NCBI GenBank assembly: GCA_024710675.1
Contig: JANJUH010000258.1
Location: forward strand, 1 to 6,488
Reading direction: 5' to 3'
Source of the DNA: Lysobacterales bacterium
GTDB taxonomy: Bacteria; Pseudomonadota; Gammaproteobacteria; Xanthomonadales; SZUA-5
Length of the DNA stretch: 6,488 nucleotides
Made by a program: the position numbers and the translations under genes. Below the pieces are notes generated by a model. That model did not search any database. It saw only the letters and a program-made list of their open reading frames with translations, and was not told where the DNA came from. This document shows, in pieces, positions 1-5,953 of the stretch. Every line of letters starts with the position of its first letter. Position 1 is the first letter of the stretch.

Positions 1-88
1 CATGGGAAAGGGGGCAGGGGGTTGATCGAGCGGCACGAGCCGACCGCGACTCGAACCTGATCCCCTGCCCCCCGCCCCTTGCCCCCAG
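1..88. repeat. Degenerate heptanucleotide G/C repeat in two inverted blocks
   Basis: Positions 61-88 divide into four heptamers, TCCCCTG, CCCCCCG, CCCCTTG and CCCCCAG, with a G exactly every seven bases (67, 74, 81, 88). Positions 1-21 hold three heptamers in the opposite orientation (CATGGGA, AAGGGGG, CAGGGGG). The two blocks contain an 11-bp perfect inverted repeat (10-20 with 62-72) separated by 41 bases, so a long hairpin is possible. On the minus strand, 86 to 62 reads as four G-runs of 5, 4, 6 and 4 with loops of 3, 1 and 2 bases. The repeat lies about 95 bases beyond the stop of the minus-strand protease gene. It may act as a transcription end or pause, but there is no T-tract and this role is inferred. 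The repeat may continue to the left of the window. Confidence 0.7.
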
Positions 89-182
89 TCCAGTGTTCGA
101 TGCGCGAATAAGCGCACCGAAAGGGGCGACCAGGACTCCTACCGGCTACCGCTGAGGCCGCCAGGCGCTAACCGATAGCGGA

Positions 183-1313
183 TCAGGAATGTGGGTCGTC
201 GAGGAGATCGACCTGGGTCTCCGGTGCCGGCTTGCACCCGTACTGCTGGATCAGCACGTTGTCGAGCTGATCGGCTTTCTGGACAAAGCCGCGGACCCTT
301 TCGACCAGGTGCGCATGTTCTGCGGGCGCGAAGACATCCGAAATGTGGATGACCAGGTTCAGCCGCACCGTGCTGCCGATCAGATCGAAGCCGTAGGGCG
401 CGTGATCGGCCGACAGCAGGAAGCGGAACAGCTCGTCGAGGCCGCGGGACGGGCTCTGCGCCATCGGCGAGGAGAAGTTCAGGTGCTCCGAGCAGCAGCA
501 CCAGACCTTGATCGGCGCGCTGCCGACACGGAAGCTCCAGTTGTGGGCGCCGTGGCGTGCCCTGACCGGGTCGATGCCCGATTCCGCCAGCGCGTGCTCG
601 ACAAAGGCGGTCAAGGGATGCAGCTCGGGAATCTCGAAGTACTCGCCGAAGTGGTGATGGGTCTCGAGGTCTGCCCCGCAGTTCGGGCAATAGCGCACCG
701 CACGGTCGATCAGTTCGTCGCAGGTCGGGCAATGCACGCCGAAGGGCACCGATTGCGCCCGGAAGTCCTCCACGAAGCGGCGGACGTCCGCGATGGGGAT
801 TCCGAATCCCACCGATTCGGCCGCGTTGAGCTTGCAGGTGGTCACCGCGATGATGCGGCGCTGATCGTCCAGCATCGGACCGCCGGAATTGCCCGGATTG
901 ATCGCCGCGTCGGTCTGCAGGAAGAACTGCTCGTCGAGCAACTGGCGGACGTGGGAGATCACGCCCTCGGTCAGCGACAGCGGCAATCCGACCGGGAAGC
1001 CGAGGATGTGCACGCGTTGCTTGGGCCTGAGTTGCGCGCCGTCGGAGAGCGCCAGCACTTCGCCATCGACGGCCTGGGAGAGCTCCAGGATGGCGAGGTC
1101 GCGGTGCGGGTGCACCCGCCGTACGCGCCCGGCGATGCGCGACTTGTCGCGCATCTCCACCGCTACTTCGCGGAAGGGCTGCACGACATGGGCATTGGTC
1201 AGCAGGTGCGTCTCGTCGATCAAAAAGCCGCTGCCCGTGCCGGTACCGGTGTACACCTGGTAGACCCCGAGCCGGTCGATGTCCTCCAGCAGGTTGGGCA
1301 ACTCATCCTTCAT
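183..1313 (-). CDS. Trypsin-like (S1, HtrA-type fold) serine protease with zinc ribbon and C-terminal YbjN/T3SC-like domain
   Basis: This 376-residue protein is a predicted intracellular serine endopeptidase with a three-part layout. Residues 15-185 form a trypsin-like domain with a complete HtrA-type catalytic triad: His42 in LTNAHVV, Asp72 in HRDLAIL and Ser143 in NPGNSGGP. Residues 195-212 hold a CPTC-x10-CPNC zinc ribbon. Residues about 230-365 have the alternating strand/helix pattern of YbjN or type III secretion chaperone-like domains and end in a KADQLDNVL motif; this last assignment is by eye. There is no signal peptide, no membrane segment and no PDZ domain, unlike periplasmic DegP/DegS, so a cytoplasmic location is inferred. 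A run of three cysteines sits at 272-274. The ATG start is supported by AGAGGA eight bases upstream. The start lies 11 bases inside the preceding gene, implying co-translation. Substrates are unknown. Confidence 0.88.
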   Translation of the reverse strand: MKDELPNLLEDIDRLGVYQVYTGTGTGSGFLIDETHLLTNAHVVQPFREVAVEMRDKSRIAGRVRRVHPHRDLAILELSQAVDGEVLALSDGAQLRPKQRVHILGFPVGLPLSLTEGVISHVRQLLDEQFFLQTDAAINPGNSGGPMLDDQRRIIAVTTCKLNAAESVGFGIPIADVRRFVEDFRAQSVPFGVHCPTCDELIDRAVRYCPNCGADLETHHHFGEYFEIPELHPLTAFVEHALAESGIDPVRARHGAHNWSFRVGSAPIKVWCCCSEHLNFSSPMAQSPSRGLDELFRFLLSADHAPYGFDLIGSTVRLNLVIHISDVFAPAEHAHLVERVRGFVQKADQLDNVLIQQYGCKPAPETQVDLLDDPHS

Positions 1314-2463
1314 CGTCTTGATCCTCTGGCGCGTCCGGGCCCTGGCTGCCGAACTGCCGGCAGGTCTGGTCGGCGTGCTGCGACAGCAGCGTGGCGACTT
1401 CGCGCCACGGTTTGCCGGACACCTCGGCGAGCGCGGCTTGCAGGTGGCGGTCGACGACCTCCGGCCAGGAATGCTCGGCGAGCAGGTAGAGATAGTCGGC
1501 GATCAGCTCGAGTGCGGCCTCGAGATAGCGGCCGGAGGCGCGCAGTCCGCTGGACGTCTGCAGGCGCTGGCCGCCCAACATCGAGCCGATCAGCGAGGGC
1601 GTGCCCTCCTGCAGGGGATTGATGGCGTAGCGCGCGTGGCCGAGGCAGCGGCGCAGCGCTTGCTCGTCGACTCGCCGCATGTCACGGATGCAGCGCGCCA
1701 GCGCCGTCTCGCGATGGTCGGGGGATTCGTTCTTGTCGGTGAACTCGTCGGCCGCCTCGTTGAGGCTCGCGCGCACGCTGCCATGCAGAGGTAGCGCGTA
1801 GCGGAGCTGGTTGACCGCCCAGGAGCCGATGGCATCGAGGAAGCGCAGCGAACGCCGACGGCGCGATTCGAGCAGGAGCTGCTCGGCTGCTTGCCAGTGG
1901 GCGCTCCAGAAGGCAAGCGCGCGTGCGGCTTCGTCCTCGTCGAGTACCGTCGGCGGCTCGCGGTCGGCTTCGTCGACCTCGAAGCGCTGCGTCAGCCACT
2001 CGTCATTGTGATCCGACTCGCTCGGCAGCCGGTGCAGTACCTCGATCAGCTTCAACGGATGCAGCAGCGAAAGCCGATCGCGGAACTCCAGCGTCAGCAC
2101 ACCCCCGCGCAGGCGTGGCTGGAAGAGCTGGCCGGTTGCCGACAGCCGCGACAGCGCATAGCGCAGCGCAGCCGTCGCCGGTGCGCCCTCACGCAGACGC
2201 GCGAGGGCGGTCGAGATCACCAGGTGCCCGTCCTCGAGGCGCAGGCGCACCCGTGCCGTGCCCTGGACAAAGCAGAGCGGGGCCTCGGTGAGGTCGTATG
2301 GCGCCAGGCCAGGCAGAAGGTAGGCGAGCGTCTGGTGGACGGCGGCGAGGTGCTTGCCGGCTTCGTAAAGATTGACGGCTTCGTCGCGGCAGTCGTAATC
2401 GCGCGGCGCGACCATGATCCGGTGCCTGATCGGTAGCGGGAATTCGAGGCTGGCGAGGGGCAT
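1303..2463 (-). CDS. Unrecognised protein with predicted T3SC/YbjN-like domain, partner of the serine protease
   Basis: I do not recognise this family. From the ATG at 2463 it is 386 residues. Residues about 65-165 have a two-layer strand/helix pattern like YbjN or type III secretion chaperones and finish with ESDHNDEWLTQRF, which resembles KADQLDNVLIQQY at the end of the protease's C-terminal domain. Residues about 175-370 are mostly predicted helix with an Arg-rich patch (RRRR at 202-205), and the tail is acidic. No signal peptide, membrane segment or catalytic motif is visible. The stop overlaps the protease start by 11 bases, so the two products probably act together. The start is uncertain: a GTG at 2559 would add 32 residues that look poorly coding, an ATG at 2415 would remove 16, and none has a strong ribosome binding site. 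The frame is long and its reading is supported by high third-position GC. Confidence 0.75.
   Translation of the reverse strand: MPLASLEFPLPIRHRIMVAPRDYDCRDEAVNLYEAGKHLAAVHQTLAYLLPGLAPYDLTEAPLCFVQGTARVRLRLEDGHLVISTALARLREGAPATAALRYALSRLSATGQLFQPRLRGGVLTLEFRDRLSLLHPLKLIEVLHRLPSESDHNDEWLTQRFEVDEADREPPTVLDEDEAARALAFWSAHWQAAEQLLLESRRRRSLRFLDAIGSWAVNQLRYALPLHGSVRASLNEAADEFTDKNESPDHRETALARCIRDMRRVDEQALRRCLGHARYAINPLQEGTPSLIGSMLGGQRLQTSSGLRASGRYLEAALELIADYLYLLAEHSWPEVVDRHLQAALAEVSGKPWREVATLLSQHADQTCRQFGSQGPDAPEDQDDEG
1322..1327 (-). promoter_or_regulatory. Ribosome binding site of the serine protease gene
   Basis: The minus strand reads AGAGGA, eight bases before the ATG at 1313. It lies inside the end of the upstream coding region, which fixes this start and supports translation of the protease from the same message as its neighbour. 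Confidence 0.6.
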
Positions 2464-2636
2464 CGGCGCAGTGGGCGTGGGCGTGAACCGAGCATTGCAG
2501 CCGGCGGACCCAGGCGCAATGTTGAAGTCATTGGGCGTGGCGGATCGATGCGCTTCCACCCGATCCGCGATCGTCGCTCATCGCCATTGCGCCGCGCCGC
2601 GGGCTTCCGGCAGGCGATTGGCGACATCGAATCTGG

Positions 2637-3932
2637 TCAGCGGCGCTGGCGATGGGCACGCACGATGGCTTCCACGGCGGCGCCGACGCCATCCTCTGCA
2701 GCGATGGCAGCGGACAGCACGGCGGCTGCGTCTCGAAAGGAGGTCCGGTTGACGAGCTCCTGCAGTGCCGAGGCCAGGCGCTCGGCGTTCAATCGTTTTT
2801 GTGGCAATGGTGGCGGACCTGCGCCGAGTTCCTGCACGCGCCGGGCCCAGAAGGGTTGATCGATGCCGAAGGGGCAGAGCAGGCTTGGTCGCCCCGCGCG
2901 CAGGCCGGCAGCCGTGGTGCCGGCGCCGCCGTGGTGGACAACGGCCGCCATGCGCGGGAACAGCCAGTCGTGCGGTGCTTCGTCGAGCAGATGCACCGTC
3001 GCTGGAACGGCGGTCGCGGCCATGCCGCCCCAGCCACGGGCAAGGACGGCACGGATGCCGGTCTGCTCGATTGCAGTGAGCACCATTCGCGTGGTCGCAG
3101 CCGGATCGACTCCCGCCATGCTGCCGAAACCGATGTAGACCGGAGGCGGACCGTCGTCGAGAAAGCGCAGCAGTTCGGGCGCCGGCTGCCAGCCGGCGCG
3201 CGGCTGCGAATCGGCGGGCAGGAACCAGTATCCGCTGATCTGCGCATGCTCAGGCCAGTCGGCAGGACGCGGCACCACGGCCGCACTGTAGCCGTGGATC
3301 ACCGTGATCGGCTGGTCGCGCCGTGTCCGGCTGGGGCTGGCCTCGCGGCTCAGCCCGTCGGGATCGTGCTGGCGGCGCCAGGGGCGCAGGTAGCTGGCGG
3401 TGCCGAGTCGGGTCAGCGCTTCGACCAGCCGCCAACTGGCCCGGTTGTACGCGCCGCCCAGAGGCAGCCTGGGCATTCCCCAGAACGGATGTTCGCCAGT
3501 GGCGACCTGCATCGGCAGCAGCGGCGCCAGGACCGCGGTGGCGCCGCGCCGTGCCGCGAAGGCAGGCATGCAGAAGACTTTGGGGTGATAGACGATGACC
3601 TCCGGATCGAAAGCCTCGCAAGCCGCCCAGGCGTCCGCGACGATCCGGTGGTGGATCGGACCGACTTCCTTCATCACTTTGTGCGCGGTCCGCAGTGCAC
3701 CTGCGATGCTGTCGAGCTGGCCGATCAGCAGTCGGCCGGCGGGCGACTCGAGCAGGTCGATGAGGCCTTCGTCGAGCGGCAGATGGCCGATGCCGCTGGC
3801 CTCGATCTGCGATCGATAGCGTGGGCAGGTGCAGATCACGGTGTCGTGGCCAGCGGCCTTCAGGCCGAGCGCCAGCGCCAGGTAGGGCTGGACATCGCCG
3901 CGCGAGCCGATGGTGGCGATCAGGACGCGCAT
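2637..3932 (-). CDS. GT1-family (GT-B fold) glycosyltransferase, sterol glucosyltransferase-like
   Basis: This 431-residue protein is predicted to transfer a sugar from a nucleotide donor (likely UDP- or TDP-linked) to a small lipophilic acceptor. The N-terminal domain opens with MRVLIATIGSRGDVQPYLAL (residues 1-20), the glycine-rich opening of the family 28/GT1 acceptor domain. The C-terminal donor domain has VYIGFGSM (265-272), HHGGAGTT (333-340) and FGIDQPFWARRV (355-366), matching sterol glucosyltransferases (UGT80/UGT51 type), antibiotic glycosyltransferases and RhlB-like enzymes. Length is typical. I chose the ATG at 3932 because the family motif starts there and GAGAG lies seven bases upstream; a TTG at 3971 would add 13 unlike residues. 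There is no signal peptide, and a cytoplasmic or inner-membrane-associated location is expected. The acceptor cannot be told from sequence. The next gene downstream on the strand begins 173 bases later, so an operon is uncertain. Confidence 0.9.
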   Translation of the reverse strand: MRVLIATIGSRGDVQPYLALALGLKAAGHDTVICTCPRYRSQIEASGIGHLPLDEGLIDLLESPAGRLLIGQLDSIAGALRTAHKVMKEVGPIHHRIVADAWAACEAFDPEVIVYHPKVFCMPAFAARRGATAVLAPLLPMQVATGEHPFWGMPRLPLGGAYNRASWRLVEALTRLGTASYLRPWRRQHDPDGLSREASPSRTRRDQPITVIHGYSAAVVPRPADWPEHAQISGYWFLPADSQPRAGWQPAPELLRFLDDGPPPVYIGFGSMAGVDPAATTRMVLTAIEQTGIRAVLARGWGGMAATAVPATVHLLDEAPHDWLFPRMAAVVHHGGAGTTAAGLRAGRPSLLCPFGIDQPFWARRVQELGAGPPPLPQKRLNAERLASALQELVNRTSFRDAAAVLSAAIAAEDGVGAAVEAIVRAHRQRR

Positions 3933-3963
3933 CGAGGGACTCTCAGGGGCATCTTGTCGATGG

Positions 3964-4032
3964 GAGGGCAAGAGGGAACGAGGGCACGAAGGAGCCCGTC
4001 CTCGCCTTGCCGTGGGGCCTGCCGTGCCCTCG
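3964..4032. repeat. Tandem octamers GAGGGCAA/GAGGGAAC/GAGGGCAC/GAAGGAGC plus inverted copy
   Basis: Four consecutive octamers run from 3964 to 3995, sharing the pattern GAGGGMAC with decay in the last copy. A 10-bp perfect inverted repeat joins CGAGGGCACG (3979-3988) to CGTGCCCTCG (4023-4032), with 34 bases between. A 6-bp pair (GGCAAG 3967-3972, CTTGCC 4006-4011) lies within the same span. The repeats sit just upstream of the glycosyltransferase start and in the divergent gap shared with dapB. A regulatory role is possible but unproven; slipped-strand simple repeat is the plain alternative. Confidence 0.6.
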
Positions 4033-4057
4033 CGACCACGACTTCTACAGGACTCGT

Positions 4058-4077
4058 CGGCAGTGCGGCACCTGCCG
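4058..4077. other. Stable hairpin in the dapB upstream region
   Basis: CGGCA (4058-4062) pairs with TGCCG (4073-4077) and GTG (4063-4065) pairs with CAC (4069-4071), leaving a three-base loop and one bulged C at 4072. It lies 76 bases before the dapB start. It could be a structured leader, part of an operator, or a terminator relic; no T-run follows, so a terminator is not supported. Confidence 0.4.
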
Positions 4078-4091
4078 GAAGACGGGGCTGG

Positions 4092-4105
4092 AGCGCAGCT
4101 GCGCT
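4092..4105. promoter_or_regulatory. 14-bp perfect palindrome upstream of dapB, candidate operator
   Basis: AGCGCAGCTGCGCT is its own reverse complement over all 14 bases. It lies 48 bases before the dapB start, between dapB and the divergent glycosyltransferase. This position and symmetry fit a dimeric regulator site. No promoter boxes could be convincingly placed near it, so the role is inferred. Confidence 0.35.
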
Positions 4106-4142
4106 GACTGGCGCATCATCGGGTCTTCGATGACTGGTCGCC

Positions 4143-4146
4143 GGAG
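4143..4146 (+). promoter_or_regulatory. Ribosome binding site deciding the dapB start
   Basis: GGAG at 4143-4146 is seven bases from the ATG at 4154 but only one base from the in-frame ATG at 4148. The spacing therefore favours 4154 over 4148 or the further in-frame ATG at 4130. Confidence 0.6.
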
Positions 4147-4153
4147 CATGGAC

Positions 4154-4963
4154 ATGGCAGCACCCGAACCCGTCCGCCTGCTGGTTCACGGCGCCAGCGG
4201 CCGCATGGGCCTGGAAATCCTGGGTGCCGCGCGCCAGCGACGTGATTGCGAGATCGTCGCGGCGATGGTGCGCGCCGTCTCGCCGTGCGTGGGCGAGCCG
4301 GTTTCGCGCAAGCTGCCCGGTTTCGAGCCTGACCTCGAATTCCGGCCGACGCTGGATCCCGAGACCGCTATCGATGTGGTCATCGACTTTTCCTTGCCGG
4401 ACGCCCTCGATACCGCTCTCGGCATTGCCCGCGAGCGCCGCGTGGCCTTTGTCTGCGGGACGACCGGCCTTTCGCTTGAACAGAAGAATCGTCTTCAGGA
4501 TGTGGCGGCACACATCCCGGTGCTGTGGAGTGCGAACTTCAGCCTCGGCGTCGCGTTGCTGAAGCGCGTGGTCGCCTTGGCGGCCGCGCAACTGGGTGAC
4601 GAGTTCGACGCCGAGATCCTCGAGATCCATCACCGTCATAAACGCGATGCGCCTTCAGGCACGGCGCTGGCGCTCGGGCAGGCGATTGCCACGGCGCGTC
4701 GCCAGGTTTTCGAGGATGTGGCGCGCCTGTCGCGCGATGGCATCGGCAGTGGTCGCCTGCCCAACGAGATCGGGTTTGCCTCCCTGCGCGCGGCCGATGT
4801 GGTGGGCGAACATACCGTGATCTTCGCCTCGGAGAGCGAGCGCCTCGAATTCACCCACCGCGCCAACTCGCGCGCGGTGTTCGCGTCGGGCGCGGTGCGC
4901 AGTGCGATCTGGCTGGCCCGCCAGCCGCCGGGGTGGTACGACCTGGCGGATGTGCTGGGGTGA
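4154..4963 (+). CDS. dapB: 4-hydroxy-tetrahydrodipicolinate reductase (DapB)
   Basis: DapB reduces 4-hydroxy-tetrahydrodipicolinate with NAD(P)H in the cytoplasm, in the diaminopimelate/lysine pathway that also feeds peptidoglycan. The protein has 269 residues, close to the 273 of E. coli. The Rossmann domain shows GASGRMG (13-19), VIDFS (76-80) and GTTG (102-105). The substrate domain shows SANFSLGV (126-133) and IHHRHKRDAPSGTAL (158-172), with the catalytic His159 and Lys163 at the same numbers as in E. coli. The C-terminus has VGEHTVIFA and FASGAVRSAIWL, as expected. The start was set by GGAG seven bases upstream; longer in-frame starts lack support. In the cofactor loop, the position of E. 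coli Glu38 appears to be Val39, followed by a retained Arg40. The gene stands alone, divergent from a glycosyltransferase and convergent with a cysteine peptidase. Confidence 0.97.
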   Translation: MAAPEPVRLLVHGASGRMGLEILGAARQRRDCEIVAAMVRAVSPCVGEPVSRKLPGFEPDLEFRPTLDPETAIDVVIDFSLPDALDTALGIARERRVAFVCGTTGLSLEQKNRLQDVAAHIPVLWSANFSLGVALLKRVVALAAAQLGDEFDAEILEIHHRHKRDAPSGTALALGQAIATARRQVFEDVARLSRDGIGSGRLPNEIGFASLRAADVVGEHTVIFASESERLEFTHRANSRAVFASGAVRSAIWLARQPPGWYDLADVLG

Positions 4964-5017
4964 GGGCAGTGTAAGGCGGCCAGCGAATCCCTGGTCCCGC
5001 CGCAGGCTCTCAACGCC

Positions 5018-5103
5018 CGTCATTCCGGCGCAGGCCGGAATCCAGAGCTTTACCGCGCCTGGTGGGAAGAGCGAACTGGATCCCGGCCTGCGCCGGGATG
5101 ACG
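5018..5103. repeat. 86-bp nested inverted-repeat element between convergent genes
   Basis: Two 28-base arms (5018-5045 and 5076-5103) are inverted copies with 26 of 28 positions matching. Each arm is itself a hairpin: an 8-bp stem ATTCCGGC/GCCGGAAT with loop GCAG in the left arm, and ATCCCGGC/GCCGGGAT with loop CTGC in the right. The two differences between arms exchange a T-A pair for a C-G pair, so both inner stems remain intact. Elements starting GTCATTCC and ending GGAATCCAG are dispersed in many proteobacterial genomes. Its place between dapB and the oppositely directed peptidase gene suits a bidirectional terminator or mRNA-stabilising structure, which is inference. Confidence 0.85.
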
Positions 5104-5152
5104 ACAATGCGACGCTCTCGCCACTTGCCACTTACCGCCCCCGAGCCCTTCA

Positions 5153-5953
5153 TTACCCGACTGTCCGCAAGGTCCACAGATCCCCGATCCGCGGCTTCGA
5201 CGAAGCGTACTCGTAGGGCAGGTAGAAGTAGCCTCCATCGCCTTGGGACGGTCCCCAGGAGTTGCGGCAGATCAGCCACTGTTGCGCATCGTCGTAGCCG
5301 ACGGCGAGCACCACGTGCTCACCCAGCGGCTGCTCGTCGAGCCCGGGCATCGGGATCACCGCAGGCTGCTGGTGGTCGGGACCGACGAAGCTCGGGTAGA
5401 CGACGATGCCGATGGTGTGGGGATAGCCTTCCGCGAGACAGTGCTTCATCGCATCGAGTGCGTTGTCGACGCGGTAGTAGGCGGTGACCACATGTGGTGC
5501 CGCGGCAGAGTACACCTCGACAGGGGGTTGCTCGGCCGCCCTCGAGTCGGGCGGAAAGGTGCCGCCCGGCGGATCGGCCGGTATCGCGTCGTAGGGCCAC
5601 AGGGTCTCGTCGGGGACGCCCTGCGTGGCCACGGTCTTGATGCCATCGCGCGTGCTGGCGCCGCAGTCCACCGCAGTCTGCCCGTGCAGCGCGCGTTCGT
5701 TGTAGTAGACGAACAGGCGGCTGGGTGTGAAGTCCGGCGATTGTCCGTGCTTGCGTCGCGAAAAGGCGATCGCGGCGGTGATGGCCTGGGCGGTGCAACT
5801 GTTGATCTGGCCCTGGTCATAGACCGGCGGGCAGCCGCTACGCAGGTCCACGGCCGCGGGCAACGGGGCATTCGAGGTGGGCTCGTGGCGACGATCGCGC
5901 GGATCGGGGCGATCACGGCGACCACCGAGGCGGCCGGCAAGCGGATGGCTCAT
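5153..5953 (-). CDS. Papain-family (C1) cysteine peptidase
   Basis: This 266-residue protein is a predicted papain-fold thiol peptidase. The oxyanion-hole Gln47 and nucleophile Cys53 lie six residues apart in DQGQINSCTAQA, the spacing found in papain; SCTA in place of CGSCW is common in bacterial C1 enzymes. The general-base His213 is in GEHVVLAVGYDD, and Asn231 is in CRNSWG followed by a GGYFYLPYEY strand. All catalytic residues are therefore present. There is no signal peptide and no inhibitory propeptide; residues 8-23 are instead rich in Arg, Asp and Pro. The start is firm: GGAGGG lies eight bases upstream and the ATG overlaps the metX stop as ATGA, so translation is probably coupled to metX. 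A longer frame reaching 6379 is only metX read out of frame. Substrate and location are unknown; cytoplasmic is the simplest reading. Confidence 0.92.
   Translation of the reverse strand: MSHPLAGRLGGRRDRPDPRDRRHEPTSNAPLPAAVDLRSGCPPVYDQGQINSCTAQAITAAIAFSRRKHGQSPDFTPSRLFVYYNERALHGQTAVDCGASTRDGIKTVATQGVPDETLWPYDAIPADPPGGTFPPDSRAAEQPPVEVYSAAAPHVVTAYYRVDNALDAMKHCLAEGYPHTIGIVVYPSFVGPDHQQPAVIPMPGLDEQPLGEHVVLAVGYDDAQQWLICRNSWGPSQGDGGYFYLPYEYASSKPRIGDLWTLRTVG

Noticed and set aside
48..57. GGTTCGAGTC on the minus strand, resembling a tRNA T-loop
   Set aside because: The flanking bases do not form the T-stem, and no acceptor stem, anticodon arm or CCA end could be assembled.
101..116. TGCGC-GAATAA-GCGCA inverted repeat as an operator
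   Set aside because: Five-base arms of GC-rich sequence are expected often by chance here and nothing starts near it.
166..180. CGCTA-ACCGA-TAGCG hairpin just past the protease stop as a terminator
   Set aside because: The stem is only five pairs and no T-run follows on the minus strand.
189..1622. Long plus-strand open frame (477 codons) opposite the protease gene
   Set aside because: It is antisense to two genes with clear motifs or coding bias, has no recognisable domain, and reflects high GC suppressing stop codons.
2528..2587. Nineteen-codon minus-strand ORF upstream of the unrecognised gene, as a leader peptide
   Set aside because: It has no ribosome binding site, no run of a regulatory amino acid and no attenuator hairpins.
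2652..4133. Long plus-strand open frame (493 codons) opposite the glycosyltransferase
   Set aside because: It mirrors the glycosyltransferase codons, has low-complexity composition and no motifs.
3821..4153. N-terminal extension of DapB into the upstream gap
   Set aside because: DapB proteins begin shortly before the GxSGRMG motif; the extension overlaps the glycosyltransferase and has no homology-like pattern.
5010..5279. Minus-strand 89-codon frame with VIPAQAGIQ
   Set aside because: This peptide is the usual spurious translation of the dispersed inverted repeat and is not a gene.
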